NCBI RefSeq assembly: GCF_002959855.1
Contig: NZ_PPDB01000001.1
Coordinates: 310,001-374,000, forward strand
Direction: 5' to 3'
DNA length: 64,000 bases
Origin: Veillonella denticariosi JCM 15641
GTDB lineage: Bacteria; Bacillota; Negativicutes; Veillonellales; Veillonellaceae
Shown here: positions 24,526-35,100 of the stretch, in pieces
How the letters are laid out: every line of letters begins with the position of its first letter
Numbering within the stretch: position 1 is the stretch's first letter
Notes under the pieces: model-generated
The model's database searches: none
The model's input: the letters and a program-made list of their open reading frames with translations, nothing else
What the model was told of the DNA's origin: nothing
Translations under genes and position numbers: made by a program

Positions 24526-24628
24526 TATTGCTGTTTAGTTTGGGTGTAGTGTTATAAAATTTTTTCCTATACTATTTATCCTAACGCTTATGTTTATGGT
24601 GTATATACATAGTTATGGCAGGTGCAAA

Positions 24629-25852
24629 TTATTTATCAATATTTACGATGTTGACGATAACCTCCACAGCTTTTTTCATGTCATCGATGCAGGCGAATTC
24701 ATGGCGACCGTGAAGGTTTTCCACACCTGTAAAGATATTCGGCGTAGGAATGCCCATGAAGGAAATTTTTGAGCCGTCCGTACCGCCCCGGATAGGGTCG
24801 CAAAGCGGAGTAATACCGGCTTTTTCCATAGCCGCTTTGGCTACGTTCACGCATTCCATATTGTCCTTGATGATATCGTACATATTGTAATATTGATCTT
24901 TGACAGAGACTTCGCAGACTTCACGGCCGTAAATATCGTTTAGCGTTTGACCTGCCTGTATAAAGAAAGCTTTTTTCGTTTCAAATAACTGTTTGTCGTG
25001 GTCGCGGATGATATAGTTCATTTTGCCTGTGTCGACTTGCGTTTCCATGCTCATGAGCATGAAGAATCCCTGACGTCCTGCTGTGTGCTCAGGAACCGCT
25101 GCACCCGGTAGAAGCGCATCAAACTGCATGGCTAATTTAGCACAGTTTATCATGATACCCTTGGCAGTGCCTGTATGAACGGATACGCCTTTGAGGATAA
25201 CGGTTCCGCCGGCGGCGTTAAATGTTTCGTATTCAAGCTGCCCCAGGCTTTCACCATCGATTGTGTATGCGTAGTCTACAGGAAATTGAGATACATCGAA
25301 ATGGTCGGCGCCGGTGCCGATTTCCTCGTCGGGACCGAAGGCGCACATGATCTTACCATGCTTGATTTCCGGATGAGCCACGAGATAGGAGAGAGCCTCC
25401 ATGATTTCACAGATGCCCGCCTTATCGTCGCCGCCGAGCAATGTGAGCCCGTCTGTTACAACTAAGGATTTGCCGATGTAATTTTTAAGATTCGGAAAGT
25501 CCGCACGACGCGTGAAAATCTGATGCTCTTCATTGAGGCAGATATCGTTGCCGTCGTAGTTTTCGATGATGCGCGGCTTGATATTTTCCGCATTGTAGTC
25601 CGCTGTATCCATGTGCGCGATAAAGCCGATAGCAGGGGCCGGCTCATCCGTATTGGCATTGAGGGTTCCGATAACAAATCCGTTGTCACGATTATAGATG
25701 ACTTCGTTAAGACCGATAGCTTTCAAATCCGGCACCAGTACATTGGTGGCAAAATCCACCTGCGTTTGTGTGCTTGGGATGGTCGTACTGTCCTCGTTGG
25801 ACCGTGTATTTATACTCGTATACCGTACAAAACGTTCAATCATTGGTTCCAT
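24629..25852 (-). CDS. pepT: peptidase T (aminotripeptidase)
   Basis: An M20B zinc aminopeptidase of 407 residues that removes the N-terminal residue of tripeptides in the cytosol. Seen: FIAHMDTADYNAENIKP near residue 75 (zinc His-x-Asp), LLGGDDKAGICEIMEAL near 138 (bridging Asp), AFGPDEEIGTGADHFD near 170 (catalytic Glu pair), HTGTAKGIMINCAK and a late HGRHEFACIDDMKKA with the final zinc histidine. AGGAGG lies 6 nt before the ATG. It diverges from an oligopeptide transporter gene, consistent with peptide import followed by cleavage. Confidence 0.95.
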   Translation of the reverse strand: MEPMIERFVRYTSINTRSNEDSTTIPSTQTQVDFATNVLVPDLKAIGLNEVIYNRDNGFVIGTLNANTDEPAPAIGFIAHMDTADYNAENIKPRIIENYDGNDICLNEEHQIFTRRADFPNLKNYIGKSLVVTDGLTLLGGDDKAGICEIMEALSYLVAHPEIKHGKIMCAFGPDEEIGTGADHFDVSQFPVDYAYTIDGESLGQLEYETFNAAGGTVILKGVSVHTGTAKGIMINCAKLAMQFDALLPGAAVPEHTAGRQGFFMLMSMETQVDTGKMNYIIRDHDKQLFETKKAFFIQAGQTLNDIYGREVCEVSVKDQYYNMYDIIKDNMECVNVAKAAMEKAGITPLCDPIRGGTDGSKISFMGIPTPNIFTGVENLHGRHEFACIDDMKKAVEVIVNIVNIDK

Positions 25853-26100
25853 AATGAGCCTCCTTGTAAGTAAACATACGTGTTATACATATCAGTATTT
25901 GTTATGCCGTTACATAATAAAGATGTTTAATATACTTTCATTGTAGAACAGAGGCGGAGAAAATGCAAAATATATTGAAATATAAAGTGTAAAAATATTC
26001 CTGTTATGCATATAAAGTAATTGAATCATGTATAATGCCGTGATAGTATAAAGGTGAATAGATATACGATTCTATTAATGTTATGTGAGGAGGTTTTACC

Positions 26101-28041
26101 ATGTCGGACGAAATTCGTTCAATTCCGCCCGTAGAACCTGTGTTGGATCCTAAGAAGGACTATACGGAAATCAATTCTTATGTAGTATTCTGGGGCCTGT
26201 TCTACGCGGCAATTTTTACACTGGCCGTAGGGTATCTATGCTTGAAAATCGGTCAAACTGTAGATGCCTTTGCACCGGTATCCGTGCTCGCTATGGGGAC
26301 GGCGGTTATCTTGAAACGGAAAAATGCTTTTGCTGAAACCGTTCATATTCAAGCGATTGCCAGCTCCAGTACGAACACATTGGCAGGGGCCATGTTCTTT
26401 CTGCCGGCGCTCTATATTTGGGGCGTAACGGATGTATCCTTTGCACAAATGGCGATTCCTATTATACTTGGTGGTGTACTAGGTGTTCTATTATGCGTTA
26501 TGTTCCGTCGCTATTTCGTAGAGGAAATGCATTATGTATATCCGTTCCCAAGTGGTCGTGCCGCTGCGGAAGTGTTGATGAGTAATGAAGGTAGCAGGGC
26601 AAAACTCATGATCGGTTCCGGTCTTGTCGCTTTGCTGTATGATTTTATCCTCAACAGTTTAGGGTGGTGGCAAGAGGTTATTCGCACCATGAGCTTTAAA
26701 TGGGGGTCTATCTTAGCGGATAAGACGAAAATATCTGCCGCGGTCGATACGGATGCTGCATTGCTCGGGTTAGGTTACTTTACGGGGCTTCGTTATGCGG
26801 CTATCATCGCTGCCGGCTCCTTCTTCTCCTGGTTTGTATGCATCCCGATTGTCTATTTCTTGGCACCGGAACATGTGATGCACATCAACGGACAGGAGGT
26901 CCTTTTAGGGGATGCGCCTATTCGTAAGGTCTTCCTTGATTATGTACGTCATATCGGTATCGGTATGCTTGCTATGGCCGGTATTATCGGACTTTTAACG
27001 ATGTCCAAGGTCGTGGCCAGCGTCGTTAAAAATGCGGTTCTCGATATTTTCAGCTCCAAGACGGTGGATGTTAATTTGCTTCGCACGCAACGCGACGTGC
27101 CTACGTCTTGGATCGGTGCGGGTATCCTGTTATGTACGGTTTTATTTGCCGCATATTTCCATGTGATGTATGCTGAAAGCTTCGCTCAAACAATTGTAGC
27201 GTTTCTTATTGTTCTCATCATGTCCTTCCTGTTGGCAGTAGTAGGCATCAGCTCTATCGCTTATACAGGGACGGAACCGGTTTCAGGGATGACGATTTTT
27301 ATGATTATCATCTCCGCTGTATGTTTGACAGCAGCAGGTATGACCGGTAAAGTTGGTATGGTTGCGGTCCTCATGATGGCATCCTTTATCGGTACGACCA
27401 TCGGTATGGCCGGCAACTTCATGTCCGAACTAAAAGTGGCGCATATGACGGGTGCAACACCTAAGAAAATGGAGCAATGGCAAATCGTTGGTACCATCCT
27501 TTGCGCCGTTCTTTCCGTCGGTGTTATGATTCTCTTGAACGATGCATACGGATTCGTAGGGGACCATGCTCTTAATGCTCCGCAAGCGAACGCTATGGCT
27601 GCCATTATTGAACCGATGATGACGGGCGGTAGTGCTCAGTGGCCTTTATATATGGCCGGTGCATTCTTTGCCGTTATCTTGTGGATGATAAAGGTTCCGC
27701 CTTTGGCATTTGCCCTCGGTACATATTTGCCGATGGAAATCAATACGCCTCTACTTATCGGCGGTTTGATTTCCTACCTTGTACAAAATAGTACAAAAGA
27801 TAAAGCGTTAGCTGATCTTCGTTTCTCTAAAGGCAGTACAATCGCATCCGGTCTTGTTGCCGGTGGTGCAATCGGATCCCTATTCAGTGCGGTTCTTCGC
27901 ATTGCCGGGGTCAATGTATTTGCTGAAACATGGGTGGAAACACCGGAAGCTACATATCTTGGTATTGTAATGTATTTGTTATTATGTACATTCCTTTATA
28001 AGGTCGCTATGTACATAAAAGAGAAAAAAGTAGCAAAATAG
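26101..28041 (+). CDS. OPT-family oligopeptide transporter
   Basis: A polytopic protein of 646 residues with about 15-16 helices, of the bacterial OPT/YSL type. Seen: VVFWGLFYAAIFTLAVGYLCLKIGQTVDAFAPVSVLAMG near the start, the EMHYVYPFPSGRAAAEVL motif near 136-153 and YTGTEPVSGMTIF near 390, all typical of the family. It imports small peptides (or metal chelates in some members) with protons. GAGGAGG precedes the ATG. The divergent pepT gene supports peptide uptake. Followed by a strong terminator. Confidence 0.92.
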   Translation: MSDEIRSIPPVEPVLDPKKDYTEINSYVVFWGLFYAAIFTLAVGYLCLKIGQTVDAFAPVSVLAMGTAVILKRKNAFAETVHIQAIASSSTNTLAGAMFFLPALYIWGVTDVSFAQMAIPIILGGVLGVLLCVMFRRYFVEEMHYVYPFPSGRAAAEVLMSNEGSRAKLMIGSGLVALLYDFILNSLGWWQEVIRTMSFKWGSILADKTKISAAVDTDAALLGLGYFTGLRYAAIIAAGSFFSWFVCIPIVYFLAPEHVMHINGQEVLLGDAPIRKVFLDYVRHIGIGMLAMAGIIGLLTMSKVVASVVKNAVLDIFSSKTVDVNLLRTQRDVPTSWIGAGILLCTVLFAAYFHVMYAESFAQTIVAFLIVLIMSFLLAVVGISSIAYTGTEPVSGMTIFMIIISAVCLTAAGMTGKVGMVAVLMMASFIGTTIGMAGNFMSELKVAHMTGATPKKMEQWQIVGTILCAVLSVGVMILLNDAYGFVGDHALNAPQANAMAAIIEPMMTGGSAQWPLYMAGAFFAVILWMIKVPPLAFALGTYLPMEINTPLLIGGLISYLVQNSTKDKALADLRFSKGSTIASGLVAGGAIGSLFSAVLRIAGVNVFAETWVETPEATYLGIVMYLLLCTFLYKVAMYIKEKKVAK

Positions 28042-28075
28042 AGTCGTCATAGATTGCGAATATCTTTCATTCATA

Positions 28076-28115
28076 AAAGAACTCCTTTTGAGATTTTTCA
28101 ACGGGAGTTCTTTTT
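28076..28115 (+). terminator. OPT gene terminator
   Basis: AAAGAACTCC (28076-28085) pairs with GGAGTTCTTT (28104-28113), with a partly paired loop (TTGA/TCAA), then T-rich. Confidence 0.9.
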
Positions 28116-28345
28116 CTTGCGAAAATAAGTGCATTATTAGATATTTCGATTCATAGCTAATTCAGGTTATCGATAAGGAAATATAGATAAGGGCACGTAG
28201 CTGATTTGATGTGTTGCTAAGTGCATTCTGCTGTATAGTTAACGCAGCTTTTAGCCATCATTTCAGGTATCTGGATATTTCAGTTGAGCCTCGGTCATAG
28301 TTATAAGTTATATTGTCTTAAAACCTATTTTTATAGTCGGGATTA
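28116..28345. other. intergenic region upstream of the binding-lipoprotein promoter
   Basis: No gene is seen here. Mixed composition, no ORF with an RBS and no obvious RNA structure. The promoter begins at 28346. Confidence 0.5.
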
Positions 28346-28374
28346 TTGACCTCGTATATATACGATGATATGAT
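28346..28374 (+). promoter_or_regulatory. promoter with palindromic operator in the spacer
   Basis: TTGACC (28346-28351), a 17-bp spacer and TATGAT (28369-28374). The first 14 bp of the spacer (28352-28365) form the perfect palindrome TCGTATATATACGA. A symmetrical site wedged between -35 and -10 is a classic repressor position. The regulator is unknown. Confidence 0.65.
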
Positions 28375-28453
28375 ATGTATATATTACCCCTATAGGTATA
28401 TCGATTTCGTGCATATCTTTATTAATGGGGGTTAATTCTGTTAGAGGTATAGA

Positions 28454-29242
28454 ATGAGATTTACAAAATTTGGAGCACTGCTGTGTGCTTTCACAATCGC
28501 CGGCAGTTTATTTATCGCCGGCTGTGGCAGTAATACAAGCAATCATGATAAGGTTTGGCGTGTAGGGACGGATGCGACATATGCGCCATTCGGATTTAAA
28601 GAAAAGAATACGGGCAAACTGGATGGATTTGATATTGATATAATTAATGCTATCGCGAAGGAAGAAGGCGTGGAGGCGGAGATTCAGAATTTGAATTTTG
28701 ATGCCTTGTTACCGGCATTGCAAAGTAATACCTTGGACATCGCTATTTCAGATATGACTATCTCCGAGGAGCGTGCTAAGTCCGTAGATTTCAGTAATCC
28801 GTATTATATTGCCGGTAATGGACTGGTTGTGAATATGGATAATACAAATATCAAAAGTTTTAAGGATTTGGAAGGAAAGCGTATCGGTGTATCCATCGGA
28901 TCTACGGGTGCCGAAATTGCCCGTAAAATTCCGAATGCACAAGTGCGTGAGTTTAATCTCATTGTCGATGCGTTTTTAGAATTGCAGAACCGGGGCGTAG
29001 ACGTTGTAATTAACGATACGCCTGTTAATGAATATTATGTGATGAATAAAGGGCAGGGAATCGCTAAAGTAACGGGTGAAGATTATGAAGCGGCACCGCT
29101 CGGCATCGCTGTGAAAAAGGGGAATGGCGAATTACTAAATAAAATTAATGATGGACTTGCGAAGATCAAAGCGAACGGTAAGTATCGTGAGATTTATAAG
29201 AAGTGGTTCGGCAAGGAGCCTCCGGCAGAAGATTTGAAATAG
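28454..29242 (+). CDS. amino-acid ABC transporter substrate-binding lipoprotein (family 3)
   Basis: 262 residues with a lipoprotein signal (lipobox LFIAGC, lipidated C24). It has the family-3 binding-protein fold: WRVGTDATYAPFGFKEKNTGKLDGFDIDIINAIAKE, ALQSNTLDIAISDMTISEERAKSVDFSNPYY and a KRIGVSIGSTGAEIA hinge. TYAPF and the later Arg/Asp residues are the usual amino-acid alpha-group contacts. No permease or ATPase gene follows; instead the homocysteine methyltransferase gene lies 96 nt downstream. It may therefore serve a methyl-donor amino acid such as S-methylmethionine or methionine (inference) with a transporter encoded elsewhere. Confidence 0.88.
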   Translation: MRFTKFGALLCAFTIAGSLFIAGCGSNTSNHDKVWRVGTDATYAPFGFKEKNTGKLDGFDIDIINAIAKEEGVEAEIQNLNFDALLPALQSNTLDIAISDMTISEERAKSVDFSNPYYIAGNGLVVNMDNTNIKSFKDLEGKRIGVSIGSTGAEIARKIPNAQVREFNLIVDAFLELQNRGVDVVINDTPVNEYYVMNKGQGIAKVTGEDYEAAPLGIAVKKGNGELLNKINDGLAKIKANGKYREIYKKWFGKEPPAEDLK

Positions 29243-29338
29243 ATATTTGTATAGTAGAATCTTGAGGTTGATAGCGGTCAATGTATAGTTTGAGAAGCGC
29301 ATCTCGTGCTATGAGATATGGTTGGAATGGGTGATGTA

Positions 29339-30367
29339 ATGGCTAGACGAAGTGCATTTTTAGATATTATTGAGGAGAGGGGACAACTCGTGCTGGACGG
29401 CGCTTTTGGTACCGAGCTGGAACGCCATGGCTGTGATATTCATGATGAACTGTGGTCATCCAAAATGCTCATCGAAAATCCGGATATTATCAAAAAGGTG
29501 CATATCTCGTATTTGGCGGCCGGGGCGGATATTATTGAAAGCTCCGGCTATCAAGCTACCGTAGCGGGGTTTAAGGCTCATGGGTATGGAACGGAAGAGG
29601 CCCTGGATCTTGTAAAGTTATCCGTCCGTCTTGCCGTACAAGCGCGAAATGAGTTTATAGAAGCAAAGGCGAGCGGAGCTCTTACATTAAGGGGGATTAA
29701 GCTCGGCGAAAAAACTGCTGATGGGGTTCGGTATTATTCGGAAGGAGCCTTGCCTAAACCTTTGGTAGCCGCTTCTGTAGGTCCCTATGGGGCCTTTCTC
29801 GCAGACGGCTCCGAATATCGTGGCGATTATGGGGTACAAACGGAATATCTTGAGGTGTTCCATATTCCTCGTCTTGCACTTTTTTGCGAAGAGAATCCTG
29901 ATGTACTCGCATGTGAAACAGTACCGTCTTATGATGAAGCTATTGCTATTGCAAGGGCTTTATCGGATCCGTTTACGACAAGAGGAATTCCCGCGTGGAT
30001 ATCCTTCTCCTGTAAGGATGAGCATCACATCTCCAGCGGAGAAACGATTATTAAATGTGCCGACATGATTGATAAGGTACGTCCTGTAACGGGTCTTGGT
30101 ATAAATTGCACGGCACCTGAGTATGTGGAATCGTTGATCAAAGATATTCGCTCTGTCACGGATAAACCCGTCGTAGTTTATCCGAATCTCGGTGAAACCT
30201 ATGACGGTGTTACTAAAACCTGGTCCGGAGGTCAAACCTCATTTATTGATTATGTTGATACCTGGCGAAAGGCAGGGGCAAATATTATCGGTGGTTGCTG
30301 TAGGACGAATCCTGAAATTATTGAAAGTATAGCAACGAGAATACATAAAAGTAAGACCCTAGGTTAA
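29339..30367 (+). CDS. mmuM: homocysteine S-methyltransferase (MmuM type)
   Basis: 342 residues. It transfers a methyl group from S-methylmethionine (or SAM) to homocysteine, giving methionine. Seen: LVLDGAFGTELERHGCD near residue 16, SYLAAGADIIESSGYQAT near 59, a zinc-ligand cysteine in GLGINCTAPEYV near 252 and the GGCCRT zinc pair near 325. Three in-frame ATGs compete (29318, 29327, 29339); 29339, behind GGGTGAT, leads straight into the conserved region. Probably in one unit with the upstream binding lipoprotein. Its stop codon lies in the loop of the terminator hairpin. Confidence 0.9.
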   Translation: MARRSAFLDIIEERGQLVLDGAFGTELERHGCDIHDELWSSKMLIENPDIIKKVHISYLAAGADIIESSGYQATVAGFKAHGYGTEEALDLVKLSVRLAVQARNEFIEAKASGALTLRGIKLGEKTADGVRYYSEGALPKPLVAASVGPYGAFLADGSEYRGDYGVQTEYLEVFHIPRLALFCEENPDVLACETVPSYDEAIAIARALSDPFTTRGIPAWISFSCKDEHHISSGETIIKCADMIDKVRPVTGLGINCTAPEYVESLIKDIRSVTDKPVVVYPNLGETYDGVTKTWSGGQTSFIDYVDTWRKAGANIIGGCCRTNPEIIESIATRIHKSKTLG

Positions 30368-30382
30368 ACCTAGGGTCTTATT
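30352..30382 (+). terminator. mmuM terminator overlapping the coding end
   Basis: A 12-bp perfect stem (30352-30363 with 30369-30380), loop TTAAA containing the mmuM stop, then TTT. The last five sense codons are inside the 5' arm. Confidence 0.85.
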
Positions 30383-30387
30383 TGCTT

Positions 30388-30478
30388 TGGCGGAGAGACA
30401 GGGATTTGAACCCTGGGTACGGTATAACCGCACACATGATTTCCAATCATGCTCCTTCAGCCGCTCGGACACCTCTCC
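30388..30478 (-). tRNA. tRNA-Ser (anticodon GGA)
   Basis: On the minus strand a 91-nt cloverleaf with a long variable arm (class II). The acceptor GGAGAGG pairs with TCTCTCC, the discriminator is G as expected for serine, and CCA is encoded. The anticodon loop TTGGAAA within the CATGATT/AATCATG stem gives GGA, reading UCC and UCU. GGTTCAAATCC is the T arm. Confidence 0.95.
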
Positions 30479-30618
30479 ATGTATTCTGTTGTTTTACAGC
30501 TACTCAAATAGTATACGAAAAAGGGATGTCCATGTCAAGGAAAAAATAGAAGATTCATCCGGTTTTCTGATCCATAAATATATGATGAATACGGTTAGAT
30601 CCGGTGAATTTATAATAT

Positions 30619-30646
30619 AAAAGCCACCCTCGATGGGGTGGCTTTT
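30619..30646 (-). terminator. fprA terminator
   Basis: A perfect 11-bp stem (30619-30629 with 30636-30646) and a six-base loop. A and T ends on both sides. It lies 15 bp beyond the fprA stop. Confidence 0.88.
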
Positions 30647-30661
30647 ACTGTTATCCGGATA

Positions 30662-31897
30662 TTATTGTACATCCTTGATATCTGCTGCATCGATGGATGC
30701 TTTGATATCGTCCGCCATCTTCTCGATTAACGGAAGATCTTCGTCTTTCAAAGAGGATTTGATATCGAGCGGTTCAGATATGATTTCTATATCTTTGAAA
30801 TCATTTTCAAAGTGAGCCACCATCATTTTCATCGCAGCGGATGCCCAAGAATGGTTGCCGATGATGGATACTTTGTGATTTTGGAAGTTGAGCGCTTTCA
30901 ATTCATGGATGAAGTTTTCCATGGTGAGGTACAGATTCAAGTTGTACGTAGGCGCGATAGTTACCAAATTTGTATATTTCCATGCATCAGCGATGATGTA
31001 GGACGCGTTAGTTTTGGATACATCGTAGATTTTGATGTCCGGAATACCGCGTTTCGCTAATTGTTTTGCCAATTGCTGTGCAATATCGCGGGTGTTGCCG
31101 TACATGGAGCCGAAGGCGATAACAACGCCTTTTTTCTCAGCCGTATAGCTGGACCAGTGCATATATTTTTGCAGGATATACTGGATTGTTTCCGGTGTGC
31201 GCCAGATCGGGCCATGAAGCGGTGCAATACGTTTGATTTCAAGAGCGGATACTTTACGGATCGCATTTTGCACTTGAGGACCGTATTTACCGACGATGTT
31301 GGTGTAGTAACGGCGAGCTTCTTCCTCATAGGTCGCAACAAAATCGGTCTGGTCCGCAAAAATGTTGCCGTTAATGGTGCCGAATGTACCGAATGCATCG
31401 GCGGAGAACAAGGTGCCTGTAGATTTTTCGTATGTACATGTTACTTCTGGCCAGTGAACCATAGGCATCGTATAGGATACGAGTGTATGCTTGCCGAGAC
31501 AGATTTCGTCGCCTTCTTTTACCAGATAGTAATTATCAGGCATCGGCGTGCGATAAAATTGCTCGAACATACGGAATGTAGTTGCGTTACCGACCAATTT
31601 ACAATTTGGATAGCGTTGTAATGTTTCGAGTAATGTCTGGCAATGATCCGGTTCCATGTGGTTTACCACGATGTAATCGAGTTCGCGGCCATTTAGAAGG
31701 TGAGTCAAGTTGTCAAAGTATTCTTCGCGGATTTCTGCATCCACGCTGTCTACAACACAAGTTTTCTCATCGTCGATGAAATAGCTGTTGTAGCTTACGC
31801 CGTTCGGGATGGGGAATAAGTTTTCAAAACGTTCAGTCGTCCAGTCATTACTACCGATCCAGTAGATATGATGAGTCATTTTCTGAGCACAATGCAT
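30662..31897 (-). CDS. FprA-family A-type flavodiiron protein
   Basis: 411 residues with a metallo-beta-lactamase-like diiron domain (about 1-260) followed by a flavodoxin domain (about 265-400). It reduces oxygen to water or NO to N2O in anaerobes. Diiron ligands are visible in NHMEPDH (H80, E82, D84, H85), MVHWPEV, SADAFG and APLHGPIW. The FMN loop is FGSMYGNTRD near residue 268. No rubredoxin or flavin-reductase domain is fused, so it needs an external electron donor. GAAAGGAT precedes the ATG; a second ATG six codons in is possible. Monocistronic, and probably part of oxygen defence. Confidence 0.93.
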   Translation of the reverse strand: MHCAQKMTHHIYWIGSNDWTTERFENLFPIPNGVSYNSYFIDDEKTCVVDSVDAEIREEYFDNLTHLLNGRELDYIVVNHMEPDHCQTLLETLQRYPNCKLVGNATTFRMFEQFYRTPMPDNYYLVKEGDEICLGKHTLVSYTMPMVHWPEVTCTYEKSTGTLFSADAFGTFGTINGNIFADQTDFVATYEEEARRYYTNIVGKYGPQVQNAIRKVSALEIKRIAPLHGPIWRTPETIQYILQKYMHWSSYTAEKKGVVIAFGSMYGNTRDIAQQLAKQLAKRGIPDIKIYDVSKTNASYIIADAWKYTNLVTIAPTYNLNLYLTMENFIHELKALNFQNHKVSIIGNHSWASAAMKMMVAHFENDFKDIEIISEPLDIKSSLKDEDLPLIEKMADDIKASIDAADIKDVQ

Positions 31898-32119
31898 AAT
31901 AAAATCCTTTCTTCACTCACATTTGTATACATATAGATTCACGTGAATCATCATGATTGTAAATTATATTGACACTTTATAATACTAATATTTTCGAAAA
32001 AAATCAATATGATAACTTTTGGAATACTGATTTTTCGATTGATTTCGGGCCGATATATGAGTAAGACAGCTTTCAACAGGCGGCATAAAAGTCATTAATA
32101 TGGTTATAACTGTAAGGAT

Positions 32120-32146
32120 ATAGCCTACTCAAAAGAGCAGGCTATG
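32120..32146 (-). terminator. purL terminator hairpin
   Basis: ATAGCCT-CTC pairs with GAG-AGGCTAT around an AAAA loop with one mismatch, just past the purL stop. The minus-strand tail is only mildly T-rich. Confidence 0.6.
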
Positions 32147-32159
32147 AATCACATATTTA

Positions 32160-35100
32160 TTATTTGAAATATTTTACGCCGGATGTGAATATAGGTAGTT
32201 CCAAATTGCCCGGAATGTTTTTGCTGATATCCGCGCCACAACGTTCGGAGTGAGCCATTTTACCGAATACGCGGCCGTCAGGACTGTAAATGCCCTCGAT
32301 GGCGGCTACGGATTGATTCGGATTGAACCGGCTGTCCATGGAGGCAATACCGTTAAAGTCGACGTATTGTGTGGCAATCTGACCGGTTTTATTGAATTCC
32401 AATACCTGTTGAGGAGAGGCGATGAAGCGACCTTCACCATGAGAAATAGGTACAGTGTAGATTTCTCCGGCTTTCGCTTCGCTCATCCATGGTGATTTTG
32501 TAGAAATTACCTTTGTATGAACCATGCGGGATATATGGCGACCGATCGTATTGTAGGTCAATGTAGGATGATCTGCCGTCAATGTTTCAATATGTCCGCC
32601 CGGTAATAAGCCTAATTTAATGAGTGCCTGAAATCCGTTACAGATGCCGAGTACCAAACCGTCTTGCTTGTACAGGAGATTTTCAAGGCCTTCCGCAAGG
32701 TATGGATTGCGGAAGAGGGTGGCCATAAATTTACCGGATCCGTCCGGTTCGTCTCCGGCACTGAAGCCGCCGGGGAACATGAGAATCTGCGATTGAGCTA
32801 ATTTCCCTTTAATCACATCGATGGATTCTTTGAGCTGTTCCGGGGTCTGGTTTCTGATGATGACGATGTCCGTATCGGCACCGGCCCGTTCAAAAGCACG
32901 GGCTGAATCGTATTCGCAGTTCGTACCCGGGAATACAGGGATAAGTACCTTCGGTTTTGCCCCTAAGGATGTGCTGCGAGGCTTCGCGTGTTGATCGTGA
33001 ATATAGGCTACGGCTTCACCCGTACCGTTTTTTGCATACATAGGGAAGATATCATTTAATGGAGCTTCGTATGCTGCTTGGACCTCTTTAAGCGATACGG
33101 ATTGACCGTTCCACTCGATAACCGGATCGGATTGTGTGACACCGATAACTTTTAAATCCAATAGTTCTAGCAGGTGGTTGACTGCTTTGATATCCACCTC
33201 TGCAATGAAAGCGCCAAGGGCCGGTTGGAAAAGAACTCGTTCGGCGTATTTGTCAAACTTCACACCGATATTGTTGCCGAGGGCCATTTTGGTAACGGCT
33301 TCGGGAATACCGCCATGGTCAACAACATAGGCTGAGTAAATGCGACCTTTTTCTATTTCTTCCTGTAAGATATCGCAGTTTTCCTTGAAGCGATCCCAGT
33401 CCGGCGTATCGTTATAGGTTCGAGGCACATCGAAGAATACTAGGCGATGATCTGCGCCTTTTAAGTCCTGACTTATAATATTTTTGGCGGATGTCGTATC
33501 TACCGCAAAGGATACGAGTGTAGGAGGGACCGTGAGATCCATAAAGGTTCCGCTCATGGAGTCCTTGCCGCCTATGGCACCGATTTCCAGTTCTTTTTGC
33601 GCCTTGTAAGCACCTAAGAGAGCTGATACCGGTTTACCCCAGGATTCTGCTGTCGTAAGATGCTCGAAATACTCCTGTAATGTAAGATATGCGCTTTTGC
33701 GATTGCCGCCGAGGGCTACGAGTTTGGCAACTGATAAGAGTACAGCGTACTGCGCTCCATGATATGGACTCCAGTCCGATAATTCCGGCACGAATCCGTG
33801 AGTCATGATGCTGGCAGTCGTCGTTTCGCCATGAAGAACCGGTAATTTTGCTACCATGCCCTGGGTCGGCGTTTTCTGGAATTTACCGCCGAATGGCATG
33901 AGTACCGTGTTGGCACCTACGGTGCTGTCAAAACATTCGACAAGTCCCTGCTGTGATGCCGTGTTTAAATCGGATACGGCGGCGAGCCATTGCTCCTTAA
34001 AGTTGTCCACACTGGCGGAACCGCGACGGAAATAGGATTTTTCGTCAGGTGTGGTTACGATGGCGGTCTGTTGCTGTTTTGCTCCGTTCGTATTGAGGAA
34101 GTCACGGCTAATGTCGACGATAGTTTCGCCCTTCCAGTTCATGATGAGGCGATTCGTATCTGTTACATCGGCGACGACTGTGCATTCAAGATTTTCCTCA
34201 TCGCAGAACTTTTTGAACCGGTCTATATCGGAAGGGGCGATGACGCAAGCCATGCGCTCTTGAGATTCGGAAATAGCAAGTTCCGTACCGTCAAGTCCGG
34301 CATATTTTTTAGGTACTGAGTCCAGATTGATGGTGACACCGTCCGTTAATTCTCCGATGGCTACGGATACGCCGCCTGCACCGAAGTCGTTACAGCGTTT
34401 GATGAGTGTCGTTACTTCTGGGCGGCGGAATAGGCGTTGGATTTTACGCTCCGTGAGGGCGTTCCCTTTTTGCACCTCCGCACCGCAAGTTGCGAGAGAT
34501 TCCGTGGTGTGTTCCTTAGAGGAACCGGTTGCACCGCCGCAACCGTCACGACCTGTTTTCCCGCCCAACAGAACGATGACATCACCTGCGACGGGTTCCT
34601 CGCGGCGTACCTGATTGCGTGGAGCGGCACCGATAACGGCGCCGATTTCCATGCGTTTCGCTACATAGCCGGGATGGTAGTATTCTTTTACTTCACCTGT
34701 GGCGAGACCGATCTGATTGCCGTATGAGGAATAGCCGCGAGCTGCTTCGCGGGTGATTTTCTTCTGCGGTAATTTACCTTTCAATGTATCTTCCAGGCTT
34801 GTGTGCGGGTCGCCGGCTCCGGTTACGCGCATAGCCTGATATACATAGGCGCGACCGCTCAACGGATCGCGGATACATCCGCCGAGACATGTGGCGGCAC
34901 CGCCGAACGGTTCGATTTCAGTCGGATGATTGTGTGTTTCGTTTTTAAATAAGAGGAGCCATTCCTCGGTCGTACCGTTCACGTCTACGGGTACGATAAT
35001 CGTGCATGCGTTGATTTCCTCCGATTCGTCCAGATTCGTCAAGCCGCCTGCATGACGCAATTCCTTTACGGCCAGGGTAGCCATATCCATGAGAGAACGA

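Noticed and set aside
31061-31621. 186-residue plus-strand frame opposite fprA
   Set aside because: It lies wholly within a well-supported gene on the other strand and has no RBS.
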